A DNA stretch of 64,000 nt from Phialocephala subalpina (Eukaryota; Ascomycota; Leotiomycetes; Helotiales; Mollisiaceae): contig FJOG01000021.1 in assembly GCA_900073065.1 (NCBI GenBank), forward strand, positions 89,370 to 153,369, written 5' to 3'. The notes beneath the pieces were generated by a model. That model made no database searches. It was not told where the DNA came from and saw only the letters and a list, made by a program, of their open reading frames with translations. This document shows, one piece after another, positions 1 through 10,666 of this stretch; position 1 is the first letter of the stretch; every line of letters begins with the position of its first letter. The position numbers were made by a program, and so were the translations under genes.

Positions 1-1154
1 TGCAGAGTTGATGACGGAATTCTACGAGCTTTTGGCAGAGATGGGATATTACGATGCGTCGATTATTGCGCGCCCACCTCATACAGATCTAGGGATCAAT
101 AAGACATTAGCAGTGAAGCTTGGGTTCTCGCAAGCAGCAATGGACATGATGGACATCCTGCCATATCTGAACACTACTGGAGACGGAGACAGCGGGTCGG
201 TTTCTTGGAGCCATGGCGAAGACAATGAGTTTTTGTTGCATGGGGTCTTCGCAGACATGAGAGAAGACGATCATCTGGAAGCCAGTCGAGATCCTTTCTA
301 CATGGTGGACACAACAGGTGACATCAAAGGCTGGGACGAAGATGGAGGTCCATACATGCGCTCGGATTTTGTCACACTCAGTCTACCTGGAAATGAGGGC
401 TCGATGATGGTTCTCAATGTCGCCAATAGTAAGCAAAAGTTCAGCAAAGCTGTGAACCTCGATGCACGTTTTGAAAGACGATTCCGATCCAACTCGACCA
501 AGTAGAGGGCAAAGCTGACATCAAATAGTGAAGATGTGGACGGTAGATACTGAATTCGGAAACAGAGATCCAGCTCTGCATGATTCTGAGGAATCGGATT
601 ACTCCGGGAATTGGATCTCTCTGGAGAAACATCCTTCTCGACTCGCAAGGGAAGCCCTCCGAGATTATATCACCAGATTCAGAATCCTAGAGTGGATCCC
701 GGGTGGTCTTTACAATGGGAGTTGGGAGGGAGACGAGTACGCGCGCATGTACCGTGAGAACGGCTGGGGGAGCAAGTTCGACCTGCCAGCATTCAACGTC
801 GCCCGCGTTGCTTGGGAAGCCAGAGACAGTAAACGATATGACGACGAAGAGTCGTTCCGAAGGGTTGACCGGCTTGAATTTGATCTTACTGGAACCTTGG
901 ACTTTATACAACGAACCCAAAAAGAGATCACGGATCTGGATGCTGGGAAGAAGATACTGAATCAGAATGGAGCGGATCAGAGCGAAGCTGATCACGACAA
1001 GTACCGACAAGAACTCGCTGGCAAAGTCCAGGAAAATATTGAAACATTGCCTGAAATTCAGAAGGACCTTGAACTTGCAAGAGAAGCATTGAAGATGATG
1101 GATCCCGAATTGAGGAAGGCAAGAGAGGAGCGGGTCAGTAAGTACGGGTATTGA
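1..1154 (+). CDS. Hypothetical protein, 5' end outside the window
   Basis: The frame is open from the first bases, with an in-frame ATG at 11, so the true start may lie upstream. An intron at 429-528 fits well: donor GTAAGC, branch GCTGAC at 514-519, acceptor AAATAG. It joins the first part (to 428, phase 1) to an exon at 529-1154 that ends in TGA. The product is about 350 residues or more. The N-terminal part is acidic and rich in Asp, Gly and Met. The C-terminal 100 residues are charged and probably helical or coiled coil (repeated E/K/D heptad-like spacing in the stretch ending at ERVSKYGY). No signal peptide or membrane segment is visible in what can be read. I do not recognise the family. 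The intron call is firm because the two exons are in different frames and only this donor/acceptor pair restores the frame. Confidence 0.6.
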
Positions 1155-1509
1155 GGAAAGTTATATCTTCGTTTTACATATGCACGCATGTTCATGCAGA
1201 AGAGCAATTTACAAATTGAATATCCTTCCATGGACACATATATACTATTCATGAATTCGCGTTCGACGCCCAATTGGATTTGTAATGTCCCAAGCGGTCA
1301 ACATCGGATGACCCGCTTCGCGAGAGCGGATGTCCCGCTCTGAACCCTTGTTTTACGTATGGCTACACTTGTATTATTATCACGTGCATCCATTGGATTT
1401 GAAATCATGGTGAAGAATGTTTGTATAAGAGATTCAGGTCTGCAAGTACTCAGTGATCCTCAATTGAAGACAGATTTAAGTTTTGTTTCTACTTCAGTTA
1501 TCACCAATC
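1155..1509. other. Intergenic, no feature seen
   Basis: This holds the 3' flank of the hypothetical gene and the probable promoter and 5' UTR of the oxidoreductase that follows. No coding-like stretch, tRNA or clear repeat was seen. Confidence 0.5.
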
Positions 1510-2906
1510 ATGTCTACGCACGCCGCTGTTGTTTCTGTTGCTATACGTGCTCCCCTCGACGTTATACAGGTCAGTTACTTGCTTGATTTGATTCCGCGAG
1601 GAGCTTCCCACTCTCTTTCGAAAGGATGTATTACCGGACCATTAGTCTCCCATTTTGTCTGCTGACGAAGAACTGGATTTTTTTTTGGATGCCAACCCTT
1701 TTCAAGAAACCACTGACCGAGTTAAAGATTCCGACTGTCAAGCCTGGAGATGGAGAAGTGCTCGTGAAAGTACAATGGACGGCATCGACTCCTCTTGACC
1801 TTCACCAAAACGATGGCAGTTTACTGGTCAATCACCCTCAAGTTCTGGGGAGCGGAATTGCGGGAATAGTGGTTGAACTTGGCCTACAAGTGAAAAACCT
1901 CAAAGTTGGCGACCAGGTAATTCTTTCCCTCCAGAAAGATTTTACCCACAACTGACGATCAAACAGGTTTTCGGATTTGGTTGGAGAGAACAGAAAGAAA
2001 AAGCACACCAAGAACTAGCCACTGTCCCCGAGTACCTTCTCGGCAAGGTACGACACCCCCTCCTTCCTCACATTTCTTATAATAACAGTCCAAGATCCCC
2101 GCAAACTCAACACCCCAAGAAGCAGTCACCTTACCAAACAACTTCGTCACAGTCTTCCACGCCGTAACCACCGACCTCGAGCTCCCACTCCCATGGCCCC
2201 GTCCATCTTCCGCACCAGAGCACGCCAACGATCCCATCCTAATCTGGGGCGGCTCCTCATCCGTCGGCCAATATGCGCTCCAAATCCTTCGCTACTACGG
2301 CTACACCAATTTACTCGCTACTGCTTCGAAAACCCATCACGAGGCTCTGAAAGCTTATGGGGCTCGAGAAGTGTTCGACTATCGCGATCCTGAGATTTCG
2401 AGTAAGTTGCTCGAAGCTGCGGGTGGTGAAATTCCATTTGTGTTGGATTGCATTGGATCGAAAAATGGAAGTATCATCCCCATTTCCAAATTCGCGAAGA
2501 AGAGAGCGAAAGTCGCTGTGTTGTTGCCGGTTATCATCAAGGATGCTAGTGAGACCGAAGCGCCAGAATACGGAATGAGTGTTGAGGACTCGGCGAATTG
2601 GGCTGAGGGTGTTGTTTCTCGCGGTGTGAGGACGCATTTTTACTTGAAAGTATGTATAGATCTTCCTGAAAAAGTCACTTGCAAATCTTTGTTTGATGAA
2701 GGACTAATTTGGCATAGAACGGACTCTTCAAGGATAAGCTGCAGTCGGAAATTATGCCAACATTGCTTGCTGAGGGTATTGTGAGGCCGAATAAGTATCG
2801 CATCATCGAGGGCAAGACTCTTAAAGAAAGGGCCCAGGGTGCGATTGATGCACTAAGGCGCAAAGAAGTGAGCGGAGAAAGACTTGTCTGGCGGATCTCG
2901 GAGTAG
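1510..2906 (+). CDS. MDR-superfamily zinc-type alcohol dehydrogenase-like oxidoreductase
   Basis: Five exons fit: 1510-1569, 1728-1916, 1967-2047, 2089-2649 and 2718-2906 (about 360 aa). Intron 1 (158 nt) has the branch CACTGACC and rejoins the frame as LDVIQ|IPTVKPGDGEV. The first part is the GroES-like fold of medium-chain dehydrogenase/reductases (EVLVKVQWTASTPLDLHQND; G-S-G-I-A-G-I-V). The Rossmann nucleotide-binding fold follows, with the glycine-rich turn at ILIWGGSSSVGQYALQ and the later strand VFDYRDP. Family members use NAD(P)H to reduce quinones, enones or similar small molecules; the substrate here cannot be told. The usual structural-zinc cysteine cluster is not evident, which suits the quinone-reductase/enoyl-reductase branch. 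Expected to be cytosolic, as no targeting signal is seen. It is tail-to-tail with the MTHFR gene (371 bp apart). The family assignment is strong, the specific function is open. Confidence 0.85.
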
Positions 2907-3277
2907 ATCTGGCGGAAGGATTTACAACTTGTTGATTGATATTGTAGCATGGCATGGCTGGAAAAAATAGTATAGGAAATGAGATTTTGTAATTTGCTCG
3001 CAATGAATCTTGCGTACTCTGTTGACTATGTAAAGCCGTTGAAGGCATTCTTGCTCTACTCTGGCCTTTATGCAGAAGACTGACTCCTCCCGTCAATGCA
3101 ACCATTTGCTTTTTTCACCAAGAGAGATCGTTGAGATCTTCAGCTTTATAACGCCAAACTTGTTGAAGTTTGCCCCCAAACACCGCGCTAGAATGCAATG
3201 CAAATAATCCAAAGAAAACCTGGCATCATCATCCACTTGCATGTTGAATCATTAAATCGTAAGGAATGTCCGTGACC
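2907..3277. other. Convergent intergenic region
   Basis: This 371-base stretch separates two convergent genes and should hold both 3' UTRs and polyadenylation sites. Nothing else was recognised. Confidence 0.5.
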
Positions 3278-5199
3278 TCACGCACCATTAGTGAGTGGTG
3301 TGTTCTCAACCCCATTAACGCCGTTCGTTTCCGAATGCTCGCCGTTTGTTGCAATAACCTCGAACTCCTTGTCTAAGTCTTCTACCTTGAGCCCATCGAA
3401 CAAGGGGAAGAGACCGTGGCTCTGGTGGAAATCATTGTGGACTAAGCAAAGACGTTAGTACAGAACCGAGGCCGATACAAAAGCAATAATATCTTACCAA
3501 TATTCACAAGGAACCAAGTCCCCATCATATAATCAATCAGATGGCGACTTGGGCTGAGAGAGGAGTAGCATCGTGCCCAATCCGTTCCCAGTCGGAAGGC
3601 TTCATCTTTCCATGCTAGGAAACTGATTCGCTCGACAATAGTTGGCTGAACAATCTCCTTGCCGGGGAAGACACCCCATGTCACAGCGTTTGGTCCCTCT
3701 GGCGAGTTGGTCTTCAAGGTAGCCGCCTCCGACTTGCTGACCGCATAGTAGGTCATTTCAGGATCACGTTCAATCCGGGCGATCAACTCGTCAATCAGAT
3801 TAGGAGGAACTAGGAGCTCCAAATAGGCCTTTTGGTAGACGTATCCTTTGTGTGGCCCCCATCCATAAACCGGGTCGGTAGATTTAGCGCCGTTGACTGC
3901 TGGCTGAGAGTTGATGGTCAGGAAACCGCGCTGGTTCAGTCTGATCAGATCTGCTTTGATGGAGTCAGCTTCGCTGGAAATTGGCGCCTCACTCCAGGGC
4001 AAACTGTCGACTCCCTTCTCCAAGTACTTGACAAATATATTTGCGATGTCCATGATAGTCTTTGGTTCGCCCCAAAGTTTGCGATTTTGCTCATTGCTGC
4101 CCTTCAAGCCAATATCATAGGCATCGAGTTCTCCGAAAGCAGGCGATCTCGCATCACCCCATCTACCATTGGGGAATTCGTCCCAATCTTGAGTCCTCGC
4201 AACGTATGACTTGTTTCGGTTCTTCCAGAAAATTGGACGCACGTCCTCGTCGCGGCGGCCGAGTCCCAGCGATTGTCTCCAAGGTAAAGCTTGTTTAAGT
4301 GGTCGGTGCTCAGACGGCATCATATCCAATTCCTCCAAAACCATACGGGTAGCTTGCGCCAAATTCATGGTATAGAAATGCAAGTGGTGAATCCCGGCCT
4401 TCAGAATTTTGCGGCACAATTCTGCCACAAGACCAGTGCCAATGCTTCGCACGGCAGCATCGTCGTTCTTGACATCCTCTAAAGCCGCACTCCATTCTGG
4501 TGGTACCTTGCAACCCATGTGATTTGCTCGTCGAAGGAAACTGGCGTAGGTGCTGATTGGCATGATTCCAGGAATAATTGGGATGGTGATGCCTTTGGCT
4601 CTGACCCGTCCGACCCATCGAACGAAGTTGTCCGCATCGTAGAACATCTGAGTGACGATAAATGTAGCTCCAGCATCCACTTTCTCCTTCAGATGGTCCA
4701 GAAGAATTTCTTCATCCTTTTGGTCATCGCAGCCTTCGGGGTACCCGGCGACGCCAATGTCGAAATGGTTGCCGTATCTCTGACGAATATGCTTGACAAG
4801 ATCCTTTGCGTATTGGAATCCGCCCTCAGTAGCTTCCCACTTCTCTTTCTCTCTGGGTGGGTCACCACGAAGTGCCAGAATATTCGTACACCCGGCCTTG
4901 TAGGCATTGTTGAGCGCCTCGTTGACTTTCTCCTCGCCCATATCGGTACATGTAAGGTGCATGCATGTCTCCAGACCATACTGTGCTTGAGCTACGCTGA
5001 CCATCTCACAAGTGAGTTGTGCCAGTCTCCCTCCTGCTCCCCATGTAATGTCGATAAAGGAAGGGCCGAAAGCGTGCATGCGGTCCATTCGCTCATATAA
5101 ATTTTGTACACCTTGAGCTGTCTTCGGTGGAAAGAATTCGAATGAAAAGGTTGGCTGCCCTGACTGTTCGGCGCCAGCCAGCATCTCCTTGATATGCAT
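3278..5199 (-). CDS. MET13: Methylenetetrahydrofolate reductase (Met13 type)
   Basis: Two exons, complement of 3498-5199 and 3278-3441, with a 56-nt intron (GTAAGA ... TTGCTTAG). They give 621 aa, close to the 600 of yeast Met13. The enzyme reduces 5,10-methylene-THF to 5-methyl-THF with NAD(P)H and FAD in the cytosol, supplying methyl groups for methionine synthesis. The N-terminal TIM-barrel domain (about 1-300) shows FSFEFFPPKTAQGVQNLY, with the catalytic-type Glu at residue 21. It also shows ETCMHLTCT, NILALRGDPPR, and FIVTQMFYD with PIIPGIMPI. The eukaryotic C-terminal regulatory domain follows (EEVRPIFW-like motif, DEFPNGRWGD, LPWSEAPI, GWGPHKGYVYQKAYLE, NAVTWGVFPGKEI). The last exon restores the conserved VNIVHNDFHQ end. 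The ATG at 5199 gives the canonical start MHIKEML. Fungi usually carry a second paralog (Met12); the close Met13-like layout supports this call. Confidence 0.95.
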
Positions 5200-6223
5200 A
5201 CTGGCGGCGAAGGTGTGAACTCGAGGTTAGATCTAGAAAAGCAATCTATTAGTCTAATAACTGTTAGCAATTTGCACAGCAGTGGCGAGACCAGACTGGA
5301 CAGCTAACAGAGGTTGTTGAAAACGTCCAGACTGTACAGGAAGCAGGTGTCGGTACGCCCTTCGCAAGACCAATTCCCATGCAAGAGAAGATCGAAAAAA
5401 CCACGCACCTTGTTGACTATGAAAATGTGCAACTTGAGTCTTTGACGGCAGCTAGCGCTAGCCGAAATATCTTTTCCGGGCCCACCGATCTGCTACTTCT
5501 CGCAGCATGTACGACGATATCGAGGAGAAGTTGTGGAATGTATAATCAAGGAAAGGTGATGGGAGGAGGAGGTGAGGGAGAGAAAGTGTCTCGAGTGGGC
5601 AAATTGAAAATGGCCGGACCGGCGAGCGGTGTCGACCGACAGGGATCTCGCTGGATGTCGATGTCTTCCAATTGATGAGGAGGTCAGTAGCTCTGTGTGG
5701 GGGTGAAGAAGAGAAAACTTTGTTCAGATCAATGAGATGAAATGAACGGAATGAACCACGACTTATCTGCTGGCTGCACAGGGCATTGCATATCACCAGC
5801 GTGCAATGTTTGTGTTTTGGTTTTGGTACGACTTGGAGTTTCCCACCCCGCGATTGGCCTTTTTTGGTGGGGGAGGGGCACATTTTACTGGTACCTGCAT
5901 CACGTGTATTCAGTAATAATAACAGGCGTTCCTGAGCGGCCGTCGGGTTGACCAAACAAGCTGTTTGCTAACACTCGCAGTCAAAAGTCAGCAAGCAATC
6001 CCGTACATAGATCCGTTGTTAGCTCTGAACCTGCTTCAGGAACACTTTGCAATTCCACATATTTAAGTATCAATCATTCCGTCGCAGTGAAAAGTGTTTA
6101 TCCTCAGCGTTTTCCATGTTATCCGCATCCCACGAACGCCACTTCTATATACTCCGGCTTCTCTCATGGGTATCACAGACTCCCATTCCCAAACATGCTG
6201 CAAGTAATCATATCTCTCATTAT
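5200..6223. other. 5' flank of MTHFR and 3' flank of GCP2
   Basis: About 1 kb without a convincing gene. The longest open frame (minus strand, 5458-5955) has atypical composition and lies where the MTHFR promoter and 5' UTR should be. A pyrimidine-rich minus-strand tract (about 5560-5600) is compatible with a fungal core promoter. No transcription-factor site can be named with confidence. Confidence 0.4.
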
Positions 6224-9107
6224 CTAGCCATGAGAAGCGCCGTCTTCATCAGCCCTCAACCCACTGTATTGTGTGCCTTGGTTTGCAGTTGAGAGCCTCG
6301 CGCAAAGTCCCAAAAGTACAACAGTCTCTGTTGCTGCATAGTGATTCAATGCATCCAGCAAGATTTGCAAGTGCCTGCTAAAGTTGACCTCGTACTTCTT
6401 TATAATCTCAAACAGCTTTTCAAGTCGGGCCTCCTCGGTTGGGGCTGTAGCAGAGGCATTCGATGCTGCCGAATCACCATGCCTTTGGTTTCGATCAGCC
6501 TGGTAGCGCTCCCATTGTTGCTTGCTCATTTGACCCGGCTTTTCGGTGCCAGACAAGTCAGAGTCGGCCCTCTCCAGCTCTCGCGAGAGCCAACCAGTGT
6601 ATGTCGCGAAAAAAGTGCATGTTTGCATTAACTTGGAGTGGATCTGCATGTCATCGTTAATACACAATACCATAGGCATGAGTGAATTTCAACATACCCT
6701 TAATAACCTGCTGTTGGTGAGCATGCACTCCTTTAAGCAAGTATCGAGAAAATCAACATGATCTTGCATGAGCTCATCAACTGTTCGGACGGGAGTTGTG
6801 CCATCTTTGCTGTCCTCTTTCGTTTTGAGTCTGGCCATCAGGGCCTGCCAATTCGGCTCAATGACCTCTGCCGTACAGAAGTACAGCAGTTGTTGGACGA
6901 AAACAAGCATACGCGCACGTAGTGTAAAGACACGTCGCTTCCACCTCTCCACATCCTTGTTTGAGCTCTTGTGAGACCAGCTAGCGGATCTATTGTGGGT
7001 TTGCCAACATGAGACAAGTTGCTGCTCAAGATAACGCAGAGAAAGTAGGTATCGAAACAGCGCTTGATACCTCCACACAGTCTTTCTACTAATGACGAGC
7101 GACACAGGAAACGGTACCGAATAGTCGAGTTGCAGAGAGGTAAAACCAACAGCAGCCTTATCGCTCTCGTTGGTCGGCTGAGAGGCTGGGGTTTGTAAGG
7201 TCTCGCCTTGTTCGATTCCTGAGATATTAACGACCCTCGTAAGAGAATTTGTCAAGCTAATCTCATTCATCTCAACCTTGATGTCTTCCTTAAAAGGATC
7301 CTGGGCTGCTACACTGCCAGGCTGTCGTAGTACCAGATCAAGCAGCGACTGGAGTTTGCTCGTGTTGACGTTTTTGACTGGTTTTCGAAGCTCAGATGTA
7401 CCAAGCTCAAGGAAGTAGGAGAAAAAGTCAGATCGATCCAGGAAGAAGTAGTGTTTGAGCGATCTCAAGCGAGCCGGTAGTGCATGAGTTGTGAGCAGGA
7501 GCTCTAGCAATGACTGATTCGCATGAGCATAGGCGCTGTTCACATTGTCCAGGAATCGATTGTCGTCGAATGATCGCGGTACATCGGTGACGGCCTTGCT
7601 CACATCGACACCACCGCATTCTCGAACAACGTTCAGATATTTGCCTGCCAAGAGCACCTTGTCCTTGACGCCCTCGAGTTGTGGAGGAACGTCGTGATCT
7701 CGAATGGTATATCTCCTCTCCCAGTACTCATCCGTGTAATCTTCTTCCAGCCTCTCCCTTCTTATGCTCTTTTGCTCTCTGACCAGAAATTCGGCATGGG
7801 GGTCTTTAATGCTTCCATGGTGTAACCACTCATTCAGCATCATCATATAAGGACGGCTGGCATCCCGTAGCAGTGAGGTCAGCAGCGAACGTGCAGCTGG
7901 ATCTCCAGACATCGTCTCTAGCCGCTTCGTGATCAAGCCAAGGACGCTGCCGCCTTTACATATCTTCTTGCCAGGGATGTTTCCGGGTCCTAGATCTCCG
8001 CCTTCTCTCAAGCTTTCCAAAATATTCTCAATATCATCAAGCCCATCATCCGAGTCTTCGTCCTCTAGTAAAGAGTTTCGTTTTAAAATCTCACGGGCCA
8101 GAGAGTAGAGCTGGAACATCATATGACTAGTAGGGAGTGTATGCAGGTTCAGGACGTGCAATGTGAAAGAAGGATTCGTCAAAAACTGGGTTTCCAGTTG
8201 TGCAATGAGAATCAAGTAATCCTGGAGTAGCTTTCTGATTGCAGCGCATAGAGCATGATTGACAGCACCAAATTCTTCTCGGCTTTGGACTTCCACGAAA
8301 GCTTCCACCGCACCGTAATGGGTTGCCATCTTCAGCATAGTCGTGGTAAGGTCCTGCAAGCTGGGATCCAGTCCTGGGAGAATTTTGAAGCCAGGGCCTT
8401 CGAGGCGATCCTTCTCGACTGAAGGATTGTATCCTTTGGTAAATCGAACATACTGGCCCTCATATCCCATGAACACCATAAGAAGATCTTCAAGTATAGC
8501 CGCTTCTTGTACTTCTAGTGACAATTCATGAAGTGGCCTGGGCTGTAAGGATTGAGGAGCTTGGGATGCGAGTGGTGGGATCGTTATTCGTGATGCAAGA
8601 GGCGCACTCGTATGCGGTACTAACGAGACCTCTGGGTTCCATGGTACTAAGAATTGAAGTATCAGTATCTCTGAGCTTCATGATTTGAGAGAGTAAACCA
8701 GCCGTACATGATGGTGCTTCCGCTTTGCTCGACCTTGGCCTGGAATTTTCAGAATACGTTCTGCTTGGTTCAGGTGGCCTTGTTCTTTCCGTCTGTTGTG
8801 CTGAAGGACGTGGTCTTTCTGGACTTCTTGTCCTGGAAGTAACAGTCTCCCTCGTCGTAACCTGAACTCTCTCCGTCCGCCTCTCCTCCACATTTCTGTT
8901 CGTGCGTTGTGTACCCGATGCTGTCCTCCGGTGAGTGGTGCCAGATGCTGGAGGTTGAGGTGACTGTGTCTGTCGTGGGTCTGGCCTCTCACTCCTGTTT
9001 CCTCTTTCTTGTTGCGCAGATGGAGCGCGGGGTTGTGTATTTCCATTATCAGTCGCAGTCCTCCTTTCAGTCCGCGACGATACCCTGGCGTTGGACAAAG
9101 AAGACAT
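6224..9107 (-). CDS. GCP2: Gamma-tubulin complex component 2 (Spc97/GCP2)
   Basis: Three exons, complement of 8708-9107, 6698-8646 and 6224-6643, with introns of 61 and 54 nt and a total of 922 aa. The protein is a core subunit of the gamma-tubulin small complex that nucleates microtubules at the spindle pole body. Residues 1-133 (exon 1) are disordered and rich in Arg, Ser, Thr and Pro. The N-terminal GRIP1 region begins with LEVQEAAILEDLLMVFMGYE (residues about 175 on). The C-terminal GRIP2 region, which contacts gamma-tubulin, carries the GCP2-type signature FPVSLVISRKTVWRYQALFR at about residue 650 and continues through IHSKLMQTCTFFATYTGWLS. That signature separates it from GCP3-6. The ATG at 9107 is used; an upstream GTG is ignored. 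It is head-to-head with the proteasome alpha-5 gene. Confidence 0.93.
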
Positions 9108-9468
9108 GGCCGTCACATTTGTGCTTATCGATGCAAGAATGTTGATCTGACAAGGAACATCGAGAAAGCAAAATTAGGTGCAGCTGTGACAACGGCTTCT
9201 GTTGACTTCACTCTGCTTCAAATCGCGTAGGGAGCGCGTTCCATTCACGCTAGCCCGGCTTGGGACAAGCGTCCAAACCTTAATTTGGGCTTCCGCGTAC
9301 CAGCCTGCCTGGACAAGCACAGCTCCTCAGACTCTCAAGCTGTCAAGCATACGCCATACCTCTCTGTTCTCTTTCAATAACAAATTACGAGACTCTGCCA
9401 AAGCCTCTACAGCTTGTCCTTAACCCTCCTCATCCCGAAAATCACCCATTCTCCCTTGAAACTTCAAG
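9108..9468. promoter_or_regulatory. Shared promoter region, GCP2 / PUP2
   Basis: This 361-base stretch lies between two divergent start codons and must hold both promoters. CT-rich sequence precedes the PUP2 start. No proteasome-associated control element (GGTGGCAAA) was seen. Confidence 0.5.
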
Positions 9469-10439
9469 ATGTTTATTGCTCGGTCAGAATATGGTAAGTG
9501 CTTCAAACCACCAGAGCTCTAGGAATTGCCAGCTAACATCCCATAGATCGGGGTATCAAGTACGTTTCCAATCGAACCCTCACTCTGCGATCTACTAAAA
9601 TGGCTACCATCTCGAACAGCAATACTGACTCTGACCCAGTACCTTCTCCCCAGAAGGCCGCCTCTTCCAAGTCGAATACTCTCTTGAAGCAATCAAGCTA
9701 GGATCAACCGCAATCGGTGTAGCAACAGGCGGAGGTGTCGTCCTCGGTGTCGAAAAGCGAGTCACATCCACCCTCCTCGAGACCTCCTCCGTAGAAAAGA
9801 TCGTCGAAATCGACCGCCACATCGGCTGCGCCATGTCCGGCCTCCAAGCCGACGCCAGATCCATGGTCGAGCACGCACGAGTCGAGTCGCAAAACCACGC
9901 TTTCCACTACAACGAACCCCTGAGAGTTGAAAGCTGTACTCAAGCTATCTGTGATTTGGCGTTGAGATTTGGAGAGGGTGCTGATGGTGAGGAGAGTATC
10001 ATGAGCAGACCGTTTGGTGTTGCGTTGTTGATTGCTGGTTATGATGAGGATGGACCACAGCTCTATCATGCGGAGCCAAGTGGAACTTTCTACAGATACG
10101 ATGCAAAGGCTATTGGGTCGGGTTCAGAGGGGGCACAGGCTGAGTTACAGAATGAGTTCCACAAGGTGTGTTTCATGATCGAGTCTTTTGCTCATGCAAC
10201 GCTTTGGAATGTCCCACAACTTCGGGGATATTCTCGCACTGAATCCGAGCTAACGCATTTCATAGTCTTTGACAATCGAGGAGGCCGAGACGTTGGTCCT
10301 GAAGACACTGAAGCAAGTAATGGAGGAGAAGCTCGATTCAAAGAACGTCCAGCTAGCGAGCGTCACCAAGGAGAAGGGATTCAGAATCTACACAGACGAG
10401 GAGATGGCTGCAGTTGTGGAGAGATTACCCGCAAACTGA
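9469..10439 (+). CDS. PUP2: 20S proteasome subunit alpha-5 (Pup2)
   Basis: Four exons: 9469-9493, 9547-9559, 9640-10165 and 10266-10439, giving 245 aa. Exon 2 is only 13 nt but is required, because it completes YDRGIN and leads into [19 protein letters not shown], the alpha-subunit signature. The subunit sits in the outer alpha-ring of the 20S core particle, gates substrate entry and has no catalytic Thr of its own. The alpha-5 type is supported by [40 protein letters not shown] and the acidic [20 protein letters not shown]. The third intron (100 nt) contains a GCTAAC branch. The last exon reads [19 protein letters not shown] and ends at LPAN. It works in the cytosol and nucleus. Its 3' end is 227 bp from the convergent regulator gene. 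Confidence 0.96.
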
Positions 10440-10666
10440 TTACGCACAAACCTGTATTATCAAGGCAATTGCATGGCAGACTAATGGAGTTACGAGGCAA
10501 AAATAAAGATGTCCTTAGACAATTGGAACATTGACATTTTCGTCATAAGCCGTTTCATAAATTCGTCAAGTTATGAATCCATATTTTCGTCTGGTATCGA
10601 AATCCAAGACAAACAGCCTCCAAAATGCATTGATTTCCCCCAACCCCAACAATTGACGCCTTTTTC

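Noticed and set aside
1626..1727. Longer first part of exon 2 of the oxidoreductase (frame open from 1626)
   Set aside because: It would add a Trp/Phe-rich stretch inside the conserved GroES-like fold; the acceptor at 1727, after a perfect CACTGACC branch, gives the conserved Q-IPTVKPGDGE.
5458..5955. 165-codon minus-strand open frame
   Set aside because: It lies in the expected promoter/5' UTR of MTHFR, has random-looking composition and no recognisable domain.
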